The notes under the pieces: generated by a model
The model's input: only the letters and a program-made list of their open reading frames with translations
The model's database searches: none
Told to the model about the DNA's origin: nothing
Translations under genes and position numbers: made by a program
Source: Nitrospinaceae bacterium
GTDB taxonomy: Bacteria; Nitrospinota; Nitrospinia; Nitrospinales; VA-1
Length of the DNA: 37,857 bases
Assembly: GCA_029261635.1 (NCBI GenBank)
Contig: JAJDAW010000070.1
Span: 1 to 37,857, forward strand
Direction: 5' to 3'
Part shown: positions 28,949 through 37,857 of the stretch, piece by piece
Position numbering within the stretch: the stretch's first letter is position 1
Layout of the letters: every line of letters starts with the position of its first letter

Positions 28949-29425
28949 CTAGAAATCGCCTCTAAGGTGACTGGTGATTTCTTTAGCTGCTCGTTCAAAT
29001 AATTTATTTTCAGTGCCGCCGGTAGGCCCGCCTTTTACCCAAGAACTAACTTCCCATGCACCGACCATATCGCGACCATCAAAAAGTGCGACTTTGACTC
29101 TTAATTTCGATTTAGCCCAATCAGAAAACCCCATGGATGCGATGCGTAAAGCACGGTTACCTTCATCGTATTCGAGAACTTTATATTTTAGGCGGTAGCG
29201 GGCGCTTTCACCTGCAAGGGCATAACTGGTGTCTACCATTGCTTCTTCGACGGCACTTTGTAATTGCGAGCCCGCATTTTGCAATTCATAACCTCGGGAT
29301 GTCATATCTATAAGGACTATGGTGTTTTCAGCATTTTGGTAGCGCTTTTTAGTAAGTGAACCCACTCCCGAACAAGCTGGTAAAGTCAGCAGAGAGAGTA
29401 TTAAAATTTGAGTGATGAGTTTCAT
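28949..29425 (-). CDS. Hypothetical lipoprotein
   Basis: MKLITQILILSLLTLPACSGVGS lipobox; start at 29423-29425. Confidence 0.65.
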   Translation of the reverse strand: MKLITQILILSLLTLPACSGVGSLTKKRYQNAENTIVLIDMTSRGYELQNAGSQLQSAVEEAMVDTSYALAGESARYRLKYKVLEYDEGNRALRIASMGFSDWAKSKLRVKVALFDGRDMVGAWEVSSWVKGGPTGGTENKLFERAAKEITSHLRGDF

Positions 29426-29484
29426 AGTTCCTTTTGATAGATATAACTCCCTATATTCTAACAAAATTCAACCCATTTTGACAA

Positions 29485-29670
29485 CTGCTCGCCTCAGGGG
29501 CAAAGATTCTATCTCGAAGCTTGAGTGTTATTGTTTCGCAAAACGAGAATAGACCTATGGCCTCCCACGCTAGTGGGCTGCTCGACGCAGGGCAAAGATT
29601 CTATCTAGAAGCTTGGAGGCTCTTGTTTTGCAGAACGAGAATAGACCTATTACCTCTCACGTTAGTGAGT
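29485..29670. repeat. Imperfect tandem repeat, two copies of ~92-93 bp, each with a hairpin
   Basis: GGGCAAAGATTCTATCT(c/a)GAAGCTTG...AACGAGAATAGACCTAT; hairpins CCCAC-gcta-GTGGG (29564-29577) and CTCAC-gtta-GTGAG (29656-29669). Confidence 0.85.
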
Positions 29671-31410
29671 GAACCAGTGGAGGATGCCTTCTTCAAATTC
29701 GCTGAACCAGATTTGGACTTCAATGGGGATGAGGCTATTGATATAAGTCATGTATCCGGTGGCGAGGACGATTCCTAATATGATCAACAAAATTCCGCTG
29801 AACAGGTTGGTGGTGTGGAGGAAAATAGTTTTTCCTGCGATGGGAATATCCCATCCCTTTCCGCGAAGCAGAGTCCAGAACATTCCATCCTTTGGAAGAT
29901 TCCCGCACAAGGTGGCAACGAGGATCAAGGGCAGACCGAGCCCGACTGCGTAAAAGAAGAGAAGGTTCATTCCCTGCCAGACTGTTTTTTCAGAAGCCGC
30001 CAGCATGAGAATGCTGGAGAGAATAGGGCCAACACATGGAGTCCAACCGAGAGCAAAGGTGGCACCGAACAGGAAGAATCCGATAAACGTGGAAGCGGGT
30101 TTTCCCTGGAAGCTGGCACCTGAAAACCCTTTTCCAAATAAAGTCATGATACCGAAGACTACAACGACGCCGCCGCCGATTTGCGAAATCTGAAACATGT
30201 AGTCGCGTAACAATTGTCCGAGTACGCTGGCAGAGGCTCCCATTGCGACGAATAGACTGGCGAGTCCGAAAAAGAAAGCGAGTGACATCATGCCCATGCG
30301 TGCCCGATCGGTTTGCGCGGTCACGGCAAAATAAGCTGGCAGGATGGGTAAGGTGCATGGAGATAAAAAACTAAAAACTCCTGCGACAAATGCAAGAAGG
30401 GTTAAGACCAGAATTCCTGATTCGGGAAGATTGGTTTTAGGTGCGAATGGATTGAACGGAGCTGCCGTTTTGGAAGCTGTGTTTAGTGATGCAGGTTTTT
30501 CAGCGGCGCCTGTTGTAGTCGAGGAACTTGCAGGTTGGCTCGATAAAGACAATCCGGTTTTTGCTACTGTTGGTTTGTTTTCGCTGGCACAGCGAAACCC
30601 AACATCGGGCCCTGGCTCATCTGGGTTTGCAAATTGTCGATAACCGCTACGTGCAAACATTTTAATAGCTTCAGCGTACATAGGGAAATGGCCGATATCG
30701 CTTGCTGAGTGGCCGCGAATTATTTTGTATCCCGAATCGTAGTAATCGTTTTTATGGGTGCTGCCTTTATAGGGTTTGTAGTCGTCTGCTACCCATTCCC
30801 AAACATTTCCTATCAGATCGTGTATGCCCTCTTTGCTAGCGGACTTTGGGAAACTGCCTACAGCGACGGGTTTGTTCTTGCTGCCTGCTCGATTTGAAAG
30901 ATGCGATATGTTGGATTGGAATTCGTTTCCCCATGGATATTCATTGCCATTCGTTCCTTTAGCAGCGCGCTCCCACTGTTTTTCGGTGGGCAATTTTTTT
31001 TCCGCCCATTGACAAAAGTTTGCGGCGTTGAACCAGGTCACCCATGTCACCGGTTCCTTATCTTTTCCAGCGGCAAAATTATTGTCTTTCCAGTTGCCGG
31101 GTGGGACAGCTCCTAAGGCATCAATATATTTTTTGTAGCGTTCGTTAGTGACCTCAAAGGTGTCAATGTAAAATCCTTTTAGGAAAATTTTTTGTTGAGG
31201 GCTTTCATCTGCATACCAGGGTTTAGGGATGCCCATGGAAAGTGCCTCGGCGGTTTCATCTTTTTTATTCGTGCCGAAAATAAAATGTCCCGAAGGTATA
31301 TGAACCATTTCCCCTTCCAGAGAATGATCTGTCTGGGTCCATCCAGATGAAGAAATGAAGAGAAAAGAAATTGCGAGAGTGAGCGATAAAAATTTCAGGC
31401 GAAGTGGCAA
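29662..31410 (-). CDS. Fusion protein: signal peptide + SUMF1/FGE-fold domain + CcdA/DsbD-type membrane domain
   Basis: N-term EMVHIPSGHFIFGTNKKDE...KKLPTEKQWERAAKGTNGNEYPWG...GNVWEWVADDY...VGFRCAS; C-term LAFVAGVFSFLSPCTLPILPAYF...FALGWTPCVGPILSSIL. Confidence 0.92.
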   Translation of the reverse strand: MPLRLKFLSLTLAISFLFISSSGWTQTDHSLEGEMVHIPSGHFIFGTNKKDETAEALSMGIPKPWYADESPQQKIFLKGFYIDTFEVTNERYKKYIDALGAVPPGNWKDNNFAAGKDKEPVTWVTWFNAANFCQWAEKKLPTEKQWERAAKGTNGNEYPWGNEFQSNISHLSNRAGSKNKPVAVGSFPKSASKEGIHDLIGNVWEWVADDYKPYKGSTHKNDYYDSGYKIIRGHSASDIGHFPMYAEAIKMFARSGYRQFANPDEPGPDVGFRCASENKPTVAKTGLSLSSQPASSSTTTGAAEKPASLNTASKTAAPFNPFAPKTNLPESGILVLTLLAFVAGVFSFLSPCTLPILPAYFAVTAQTDRARMGMMSLAFFFGLASLFVAMGASASVLGQLLRDYMFQISQIGGGVVVVFGIMTLFGKGFSGASFQGKPASTFIGFFLFGATFALGWTPCVGPILSSILMLAASEKTVWQGMNLLFFYAVGLGLPLILVATLCGNLPKDGMFWTLLRGKGWDIPIAGKTIFLHTTNLFSGILLIILGIVLATGYMTYINSLIPIEVQIWFSEFEEGILHWFTH

Positions 31411-31421
31411 GAGTTTATCCT

Positions 31422-31937
31422 TTATTTGAGAAGGTTTTCAAAATAAAGAATATTGCTGGGCGTGGCCCAGTCTTCTGCACCAAATAGAGCACCGATAATT
31501 TTCCCTTCAGGATCAATCATAAAAGTGGCAGGAAGGCTAGTCACACCAAATGCGTTGCTGGCTTTTAACCGCTGGTCGAGAAGGATGGTGAAGTTGAGAT
31601 TATTTGCTTTAACAAAAGGCTTAACAATTGTTGCGCCAAACATATCGTTTGAAATGGCGAGCAGTGCAAAATTTTTATTTTTGAATCGTTGATAGAGGGC
31701 TTCCAAGGAAGGCATTTCTATTTTGCAGGGTCCACACCAGGTAGCCCAAAAGTTTACTAGAACATATTTGCCACGAAACTGACTGAGGCTGATTTCTTCT
31801 CCATCCATGTTTTTTAACGTAAAATTGGGGGCTACCATTCCTTCTTCCTCTGCTGCATGGGCTGAGGTATGCAAAACAAAAAGGAGGGCCAAACACGAAA
31901 TAGCCAGGGAAATTTTTTTATGAATCAAACTTTTCAC
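31422..31937 (-). CDS. TlpA/ResA-like thioredoxin-fold protein
   Basis: Signal peptide; APNFTLKNMDGEEISLSQFRGKYVLVNFWATWCGPCKIEMPSLEALY...VTSLPATFMIDPEGKI. Confidence 0.95.
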   Translation of the reverse strand: MKSLIHKKISLAISCLALLFVLHTSAHAAEEEGMVAPNFTLKNMDGEEISLSQFRGKYVLVNFWATWCGPCKIEMPSLEALYQRFKNKNFALLAISNDMFGATIVKPFVKANNLNFTILLDQRLKASNAFGVTSLPATFMIDPEGKIIGALFGAEDWATPSNILYFENLLK

Positions 31938-31996
31938 GGATGGTTTATTTTTGATGAAAAAAGCGAGGTAATTGGAAAAGGGTGTTTAAAGTGGAA

Positions 31997-32230
31997 CTAC
32001 TCGACAGCTTCTATACAGCGTACCATGGGAACGGCTTTTTTAAGTGCCTTTTCAATTCCCATTTTTAAAGTCATGGTCGAACTGGAACAGGAGGCGCAGG
32101 AACCTACCAGACGTAATTTAACCACTCCGTCATCAATGTCCACCAGTTCTACATTGCCCCCGTCCGCCATGAGCATAGGTCGCAGGGTTTCTAGTACTTC
32201 TTCGACTTCTTCTTTCATGGATTCTATCAT
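31997..32230 (-). CDS. NifU-like C-terminal domain protein
   Basis: [57 protein letters not shown]. Confidence 0.93.
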   Translation of the reverse strand: MIESMKEEVEEVLETLRPMLMADGGNVELVDIDDGVVKLRLVGSCASCSSSTMTLKMGIEKALKKAVPMVRCIEAVE

Positions 32231-32315
32231 TCATTCACACAGGTTTTGGGACTAGAGGCGAAACTCTGCATTTAGTCCGTCTACATTTTTTTCAAAACAT
32301 AATTTGGCAGTGAGG

Positions 32316-33060
<745 letters not shown>

Positions 33061-33122
33061 AGAGTATTTTGGGGTGTTCGGGATGGGTTGTCAAATGGTT
33101 TTGGAAGATTTAGCGGCAGAAG

Positions 33123-33413
33123 TCAGGGATTGGTGCGGACAACAAGATCGTCCGTGACTGTCACCTGACAGGCCATACGAAAATCATCGGGTTTCTTACC
33201 CAATTTGTCGGTTTCGGTCTCATTTCTGGGATCGATCTTGCCAGATAAAACCTGTACTGTGCAAGCGGTGCATAAACCTCGCCCACGACAGTTGAGAATT
33301 TTGGTGATGTGAGGATAGATACTGAACTTGTTCCGAATCGCGGCTTCCCGCAGATTTTCCCCTTCTTCCACCTCAATGGTGCGGTTCTCTTTTTCAAAAC
33401 GAACTTTTAGCAT
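33123..33413 (-). CDS. 2Fe-2S ferredoxin
   Basis: TKILNCRGRGLCTACTVQVLSG...RMACQVTV four-Cys pattern. Confidence 0.9.
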   Translation of the reverse strand: MLKVRFEKENRTIEVEEGENLREAAIRNKFSIYPHITKILNCRGRGLCTACTVQVLSGKIDPRNETETDKLGKKPDDFRMACQVTVTDDLVVRTNP

Positions 33414-33600
33414 GGTCGACTTTTCTGTAAGTTTAGTGATTAGGAGATCATAGCTAAATCGACCCCATCAACGCAATTTTTTTTCTCCCCACTCCCATGG
33501 GGAGGACTGCAGTAAAACAAGTTAACACATGTGTTGCATCGATCAGTTGAAATGGCAGCCAAAAACGGGCATTAGATAAAAGGTTTTAACATCGAGTATA

Positions 33601-34011
33601 TTAAGTATCTATTTCTATATACCATTTTGGTTTCATTCGCCCAAAATCAGTCCTAATATTATTTTTCAAAGTGCTTTTTGAATCTAGGACATAGTGCAAA
33701 TTACCTTCACGTGCGAAAACTACCCAGTGCCAATAAGGTTTTCCATTTTCTTTATGCCACTTTATAGATAATAACGCACAGCTAGGCAATGAATTCCAGC
33801 TACTAAATAGTATTTCTTTGTTACTAGTTTTATGACCAAGTCCATTTAATAAGCGGCGCATATATTTTGTCTCAGACCATAGCAACTTATCATTTGCATA
33901 TATTCCTAGACTATTTGCTAATTTTTTTGCAGCTTTATATGAAACCCCTGCAATAGCTGCTGAACTAGCTATACCGCACCCTGTTACTTCTTCTTGGATT
34001 ACTGGTTTCAT
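33601..34011 (-). CDS. C39-like papain-fold peptidase domain protein
   Basis: EEVTGCGIASSAAIAGVSYKAAKKLANSLGI...ALLSIKWHKENGKPYWHWVVFAREGNLHYVLDSKS; Cys/His/Asp arrangement. Confidence 0.65.
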   Translation of the reverse strand: MKPVIQEEVTGCGIASSAAIAGVSYKAAKKLANSLGIYANDKLLWSETKYMRRLLNGLGHKTSNKEILFSSWNSLPSCALLSIKWHKENGKPYWHWVVFAREGNLHYVLDSKSTLKNNIRTDFGRMKPKWYIEIDT

Positions 34012-34137
34012 TAAGTCACCTTAGGAATTGATCGCATGAAATCTTTAGGCTCCTTTTTCAACTGAATAAGAGGTGACCCCTGTTTTCTTTATTAGCTCTG
34101 TACAGGGGAAGGATTGCTATAGCGGTTTATCTCATTT

Positions 34138-34479
34138 TCACGAACAGGCTTCAATTTGCACATACTCTCGGGCAGTTCCTTTTCCCCAATATCCATAGAA
34201 TGCGTTGCCTGGGGTGTTGCACTGGGTGGTCATGTGGATATACTGATTTTGTCCGTTACCTGCTTTTAAAATGCCGACATTTGAATAAGGGGGTATGGTT
34301 CCACCGCAGTTTGCACATTCTGTCGAATAAATTTCACACAATTTTTCCAGGCAAGGCTGGCAGATGGCCGGGTCAAAAAGAAAAATTTCTTCGCCTTTAA
34401 ATTCTAGACATGTGGGAACGGATTCCACTATTTCCCCGCACTCTTCACAAGGCGGAGTCTTTGATAGATTCATAAGCAC
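34138..34479 (-). CDS. Hypothetical Cys-rich (zinc ribbon-like) protein
   Basis: CEECGEIVES...CQPCLEKLCEIYSTECANCGGTI paired CxxC motifs. Confidence 0.6.
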   Translation of the reverse strand: MLMNLSKTPPCEECGEIVESVPTCLEFKGEEIFLFDPAICQPCLEKLCEIYSTECANCGGTIPPYSNVGILKAGNGQNQYIHMTTQCNTPGNAFYGYWGKGTAREYVQIEACS

Positions 34480-34524
34480 TGCAACAGGTTGGGTATTGAT
34501 GGAGGGAATTGTAGCGCAGCCGTT

Positions 34525-35559
34525 TTAATTGATACAGACTTTTTTCATATTATCAAAGTCGTCTAAAACTGCCCCGGCACCTTTGACAATGCTCAGCAAT
34601 GGATCTTCAGGAATAAAAACCTTGAGGGTGGTTCTTTCTTCAATCATTTTATCGAGTCCGCGGATCAGCGCACCGCCTCCCGTCAAGTAGATACCATTTG
34701 AATGAATATCCGCCGAAAGCTCAGGCGGTATTTTTTCTAAAGCACGCATGATGGAGGTCACGATTGTAGTCAGGGGTTCTTTCAAAGCTTCGCGTATCTC
34801 ATCATCACCAATGGTGATGGACATTGGGACTCCGGTCTTTACATTGAGCCCTTTGACTTCGATGGAGAGGTTGCTCGGTTGCGGGAACGCACTGCCGACA
34901 GCCACCTTAACGCGTTCGCCTTCAAACACGCCAATATTGAGATGATGTTGCAGGCGCATATAGCGGACGATCGATTCATCGATTTCATCTCCGGCAACGC
35001 GAACGGATTCCCCATAAGCAATAGCGGATAGAGATATAACAGCGACATCGGTGGTGCCACCGCCTATATCAATCACCATATTGCCTTCAGGGCGGTGGAC
35101 AGGAATGCCAACGCCAATGGCTGCGGCCATGGGTTCTTCAATTAGATGAACCTCTCTTATTCCGGCCATAAGAGAAGCATCGATGACGGCCTTTTTTTCT
35201 ACTTGGGTAATGCAGGTGGGGACTCCCACGACCATTCGGGGTTTGAAAAAACGGTACTTGTGCAATATTTTTTTTATAAAATACTGAATCATCTTATTGG
35301 TCACATCGAAGTCGGCGATCACACCATCTTTCATTGGTCGGATAGTGTTGACTCTCGAATGGGTTCGGCCAAACATTTTTTTTGCTTCCAATCCCACCGC
35401 TTCAACCGTGTTGTCGGAAACATTTACCGCCACGACAGAGGGTTCGTTGAGCACGATGCCTTTTTCGGTTATGTATACCAAGGTGTTGGCTGTCCCCAGA
35501 TCCATTGCTATATCGGTGGAAAAAAAACTAAATATCTTATTGAAAAATTGTTTTATCAT
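34525..35559 (-). CDS. mreB: Rod shape-determining protein MreB/Mbl family
   Basis: STDIAMDLGTANTLVYITEKGIVLNEPSVVA...RPMKDGVIADFDVT...LIEEPMAAAIGVGIPV...MVIDIGGGTTDVAVISL...LTGGGALIRGLD. Confidence 0.94.
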   Translation of the reverse strand: MIKQFFNKIFSFFSTDIAMDLGTANTLVYITEKGIVLNEPSVVAVNVSDNTVEAVGLEAKKMFGRTHSRVNTIRPMKDGVIADFDVTNKMIQYFIKKILHKYRFFKPRMVVGVPTCITQVEKKAVIDASLMAGIREVHLIEEPMAAAIGVGIPVHRPEGNMVIDIGGGTTDVAVISLSAIAYGESVRVAGDEIDESIVRYMRLQHHLNIGVFEGERVKVAVGSAFPQPSNLSIEVKGLNVKTGVPMSITIGDDEIREALKEPLTTIVTSIMRALEKIPPELSADIHSNGIYLTGGGALIRGLDKMIEERTTLKVFIPEDPLLSIVKGAGAVLDDFDNMKKVCIN

Positions 35560-36971
35560 GCCATCTCTTTAATTTTTGGGGACAATCTGTTTCGTGAAAG
35601 GCTTATCAACTCAAAAAGTTCTTTGGCGTCATCAGGATAAACCGATTGACCCCATTGTATGCTTGCTTGCATAGCCACCCCATTGACATGTAGAGGGTTG
35701 TATTCGAATAACTGCTTCAACTTGAATTGCAGTTGCTCCACTTCCTTTTGTTTGCGGTTCATTAACATGAGCGCGAACGTATTTTCTGATAACCGGAAAA
35801 CAAATTTCGGCGAGGGAATTACTTTTGCGAACAGGGCTATCATTTGTTTCAAGTAGGCATCACCTTGATCAACACCGTAAGCTTGGTAAAGATCGCCAAG
35901 ATTGGTGAGCTGCACCGACAAAAAATAAACCGGTTGATTGGATTTGAAAAGCTCTTCCGACACTGCAAGTTTGTATTCTGTCAAAAACCTATGGTTAGGA
36001 ACACCGGTGACCGGGTCAAGATTTTTATCATAGACCCAGCGATCTTTGGTATCTGCGCAAAATAATGCCGAAGCGGCTGCGGAAACAATAAGAGAAAGCT
36101 TGTCCATGTCAGCATGACTCAGCCCTTCTGGCAACGCAGACCCAACTAATAAAACTCCATATAATGTTTCATTGAGTTGTATGGGTAACGTAACAGCGGA
36201 TGACAGGTCTTCGGTTTTTTCTTCTTCAGAAAACAGGATGGTTTTTCGTTCTGAATTGAAACGTAATAATAAGGGGGATCGGTTTTTTGCGCAGGAACCT
36301 ACCAGGCCTTTTCCAAAATGCACGATAGTTTCAGACAAGTCATGGGTAAACCCGCTATGGCCGATGATACGGCCTTCTTTTTGATTCTCTTCAAACCAGA
36401 TTACAGCAATAGATTTAAAGGAAATAATTTCTTCAGGTATTTGCGTTAACCGGTCTGCCACAGAGGAACGGTTTGGAGATTCTGCCAGAAACCTGCAATA
36501 GGAATTTAGCTCCTGCAAATTGGGCATATCATTTAATATTGTTCCGTGTTTTTCCTGATGCAAATGCCATGCAATTTGTTCAGCGAAGTTTGACAGGATT
36601 TTCTGTAATTTAATGGATATTTGATAGCTTTCCTTGGTATCAATTATGAGCACACCGAGTAAATCTTCGGCGATAACGGGGACAGCTAGAAACCCTTTTA
36701 GATTCTCTGGTTTTTTATAAATTCCGCCGATGTCGGAATCTATGTTTTCTATCAATTGTGGTTTTAAGGTTTGTGCGGCAAGGCCTATCGGGCCTTCGCC
36801 AATTTTTATAACAATATTCCGGTTCAGGTGACGGCTAAGAGTGAAATGCTCTCGCATCACCAGCTTGTCTTTTGTTAAACCAAAGAGGGCCGTGGTGTGG
36901 GCATCTGCCACGTTTCCTATTAAATCAATAAGATGTGAAAGGAGATTTGATGGAATCATATGAGGTATCAC
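35556..36971 (-). CDS. GAF domain(s) + degenerate GGDEF-like domain protein
   Basis: GAF-like LVMREHFTLSRHLNRNIVIKIGEGPIGLAAQTLKPQLIENIDSD...FLAVPVIAEDLLGVLIIDTK; C-term DPVTGVPNHRFLTEYKLAVSEEL...FVFRLSENTFALML with GG(D/E)EF replaced by SENTF. Confidence 0.78.
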   Translation of the reverse strand: MIPHMIPSNLLSHLIDLIGNVADAHTTALFGLTKDKLVMREHFTLSRHLNRNIVIKIGEGPIGLAAQTLKPQLIENIDSDIGGIYKKPENLKGFLAVPVIAEDLLGVLIIDTKESYQISIKLQKILSNFAEQIAWHLHQEKHGTILNDMPNLQELNSYCRFLAESPNRSSVADRLTQIPEEIISFKSIAVIWFEENQKEGRIIGHSGFTHDLSETIVHFGKGLVGSCAKNRSPLLLRFNSERKTILFSEEEKTEDLSSAVTLPIQLNETLYGVLLVGSALPEGLSHADMDKLSLIVSAAASALFCADTKDRWVYDKNLDPVTGVPNHRFLTEYKLAVSEELFKSNQPVYFLSVQLTNLGDLYQAYGVDQGDAYLKQMIALFAKVIPSPKFVFRLSENTFALMLMNRKQKEVEQLQFKLKQLFEYNPLHVNGVAMQASIQWGQSVYPDDAKELFELISLSRNRLSPKIKEMA

Positions 36972-37414
36972 TTGCCTCTTTTTCTTAGCATGTCTTTATA
37001 ACTTTTTACTGCGTCTTGAGTGACCGCCATGGCAGCGACCTCAAATTCAGGAATCGTTCCCGGTTTAGTTTCTGTAACTCTTACCGCCTGACAATCAATA
37101 ATTTTTTTCTCTCCGGTAGAGGGAATCCGAAAAGAAACTTTCAAGAGATCGCCGTCTATAACCGTTCCTTTTATAGTAAATACGAGGCCATTGACGGACA
37201 TTTCCTTAATTAAAATTTTATGTAATTTGTAAAAAAATTCCTTTTCTCTTTCGATTTCTACTTGACCGACAATTTTAACTTTTGCTCTCTGGCCTTGGCG
37301 CTTTCCCAGATCTTTGTCGAATTTCTCTTTGATCAATTGATCTAGATCTTTTCGAACCTTAATTAATTCATCAGTTGACAGGCTCTCCAGAGAGGCCATG
37401 ATTTTTTCTGTCAT
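36968..37414 (-). CDS. PilZ-like domain protein
   Basis: RxxxR (RQGQR) followed by KEMSVNGLVF ((D/N)xSxxG-like with E at the first position). Confidence 0.65.
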   Translation of the reverse strand: MTEKIMASLESLSTDELIKVRKDLDQLIKEKFDKDLGKRQGQRAKVKIVGQVEIEREKEFFYKLHKILIKEMSVNGLVFTIKGTVIDGDLLKVSFRIPSTGEKKIIDCQAVRVTETKPGTIPEFEVAAMAVTQDAVKSYKDMLRKRGK

Positions 37415-37474
37415 GGTAGGAAAAACTGGGATCGTTCAGAAACAAAATAGGAAAACAAAAAAATTGCAGAAAAG

Positions 37475-37492
37475 CGGGAAAACCCTTTCCCG
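37475..37492. promoter_or_regulatory. Perfect hairpin upstream of the PilZ gene
   Basis: CGGGAAA-accc-TTTCCCG, 7-bp stem with 4-nt loop. Confidence 0.45.
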
Positions 37493-37626
37493 ACCTTAGA
37501 AAAGTATCTTATAGTGTAAGTCCCAAACTGTCAATTGTTTACCGCATTTTTGAGGGTATAAACGAAAAGGTTTTTTATGGTTTGACCGTGGAATGAAAAA
37601 CAGATTTGTCATTATTGGGAAATCGC

Positions 37627-37656
37627 TTGACAGAATGCCATCGGCATTTATATACT
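37627..37656 (+). promoter_or_regulatory. Sigma70-type promoter for the tRNA genes
   Basis: TTGACA (37627-37632) - 18 bp - TATACT (37651-37656), ~35 nt upstream of tRNA-Val. Confidence 0.75.
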
Positions 37657-37690
37657 CCCAGACTTCTTCTGAAGATGCCCATAATCGCTT

Positions 37691-37766
37691 GGGCGGGTAG
37701 CTCAGTTGGGAGAGCACCGGCCTTACAAGCCGGGGGTCACAGGTTCGAGCCCTGTTCCGCCTACCA
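37691..37766 (+). tRNA. tRNA-Val (anticodon TAC)
   Basis: GGGCGGG acceptor, CTTACAA anticodon loop, GGTTCGAGC T-loop, encoded CCA. Confidence 0.97.
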
Positions 37767-37780
37767 CATATAAAGATTGC

Positions 37781-37857
<77 letters not shown>

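Noticed and set aside
29521-29778. 85-aa plus-strand ORF
   Set aside because: Made of the tandem repeat and the antisense of the SUMF1-CcdA 3' end

Overview
Bacterial chromosomal window, mostly ordinary housekeeping and envelope genes on both strands. It contains purH; dapF-dapA-dapB; an NAD kinase; a bifunctional nuclease; an ECF sigma/zf-HC2 anti-sigma pair; TatA; a PagL-like protein; a large MMPL/RND transporter; MreB; and tRNA-Val(TAC) and tRNA-Asp(GTC) at the right edge. Taxon is uncertain; a Nitrospinota-like or deltaproteobacterial-grade Gram-negative is a weak inference. Less ordinary items: (1) a fusion of an exported SUMF1/FGE-fold domain with a CcdA-type membrane thiol transporter, in an apparent operon with a TlpA-like thioredoxin, and a second SUMF1 lipoprotein next to a Tat-exported molybdopterin enzyme; (2) a tightly overlapping PilZ / GAF+degenerate-GGDEF / MreB gene set; (3) an OLD-like AAA-ATPase/TOPRIM gene split by a frameshift at an A5T4 run that also fits an X XXY YYZ -1 slippery heptamer, with a G12 tract upstream; (4) two ~92-94 bp tandem repeat pairs with hairpins, one showing a compensatory base-pair change between copies; (5) a strong operator-like inverted repeat between a WYL regulator and VOC genes; (6) GACC(T)GACYCC-like motifs beside several A/T-rich orphan genes. 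No CRISPR array, transposase, integrase or prophage module was recognised. All calls come from reading the sequence and translations; no database search was run.
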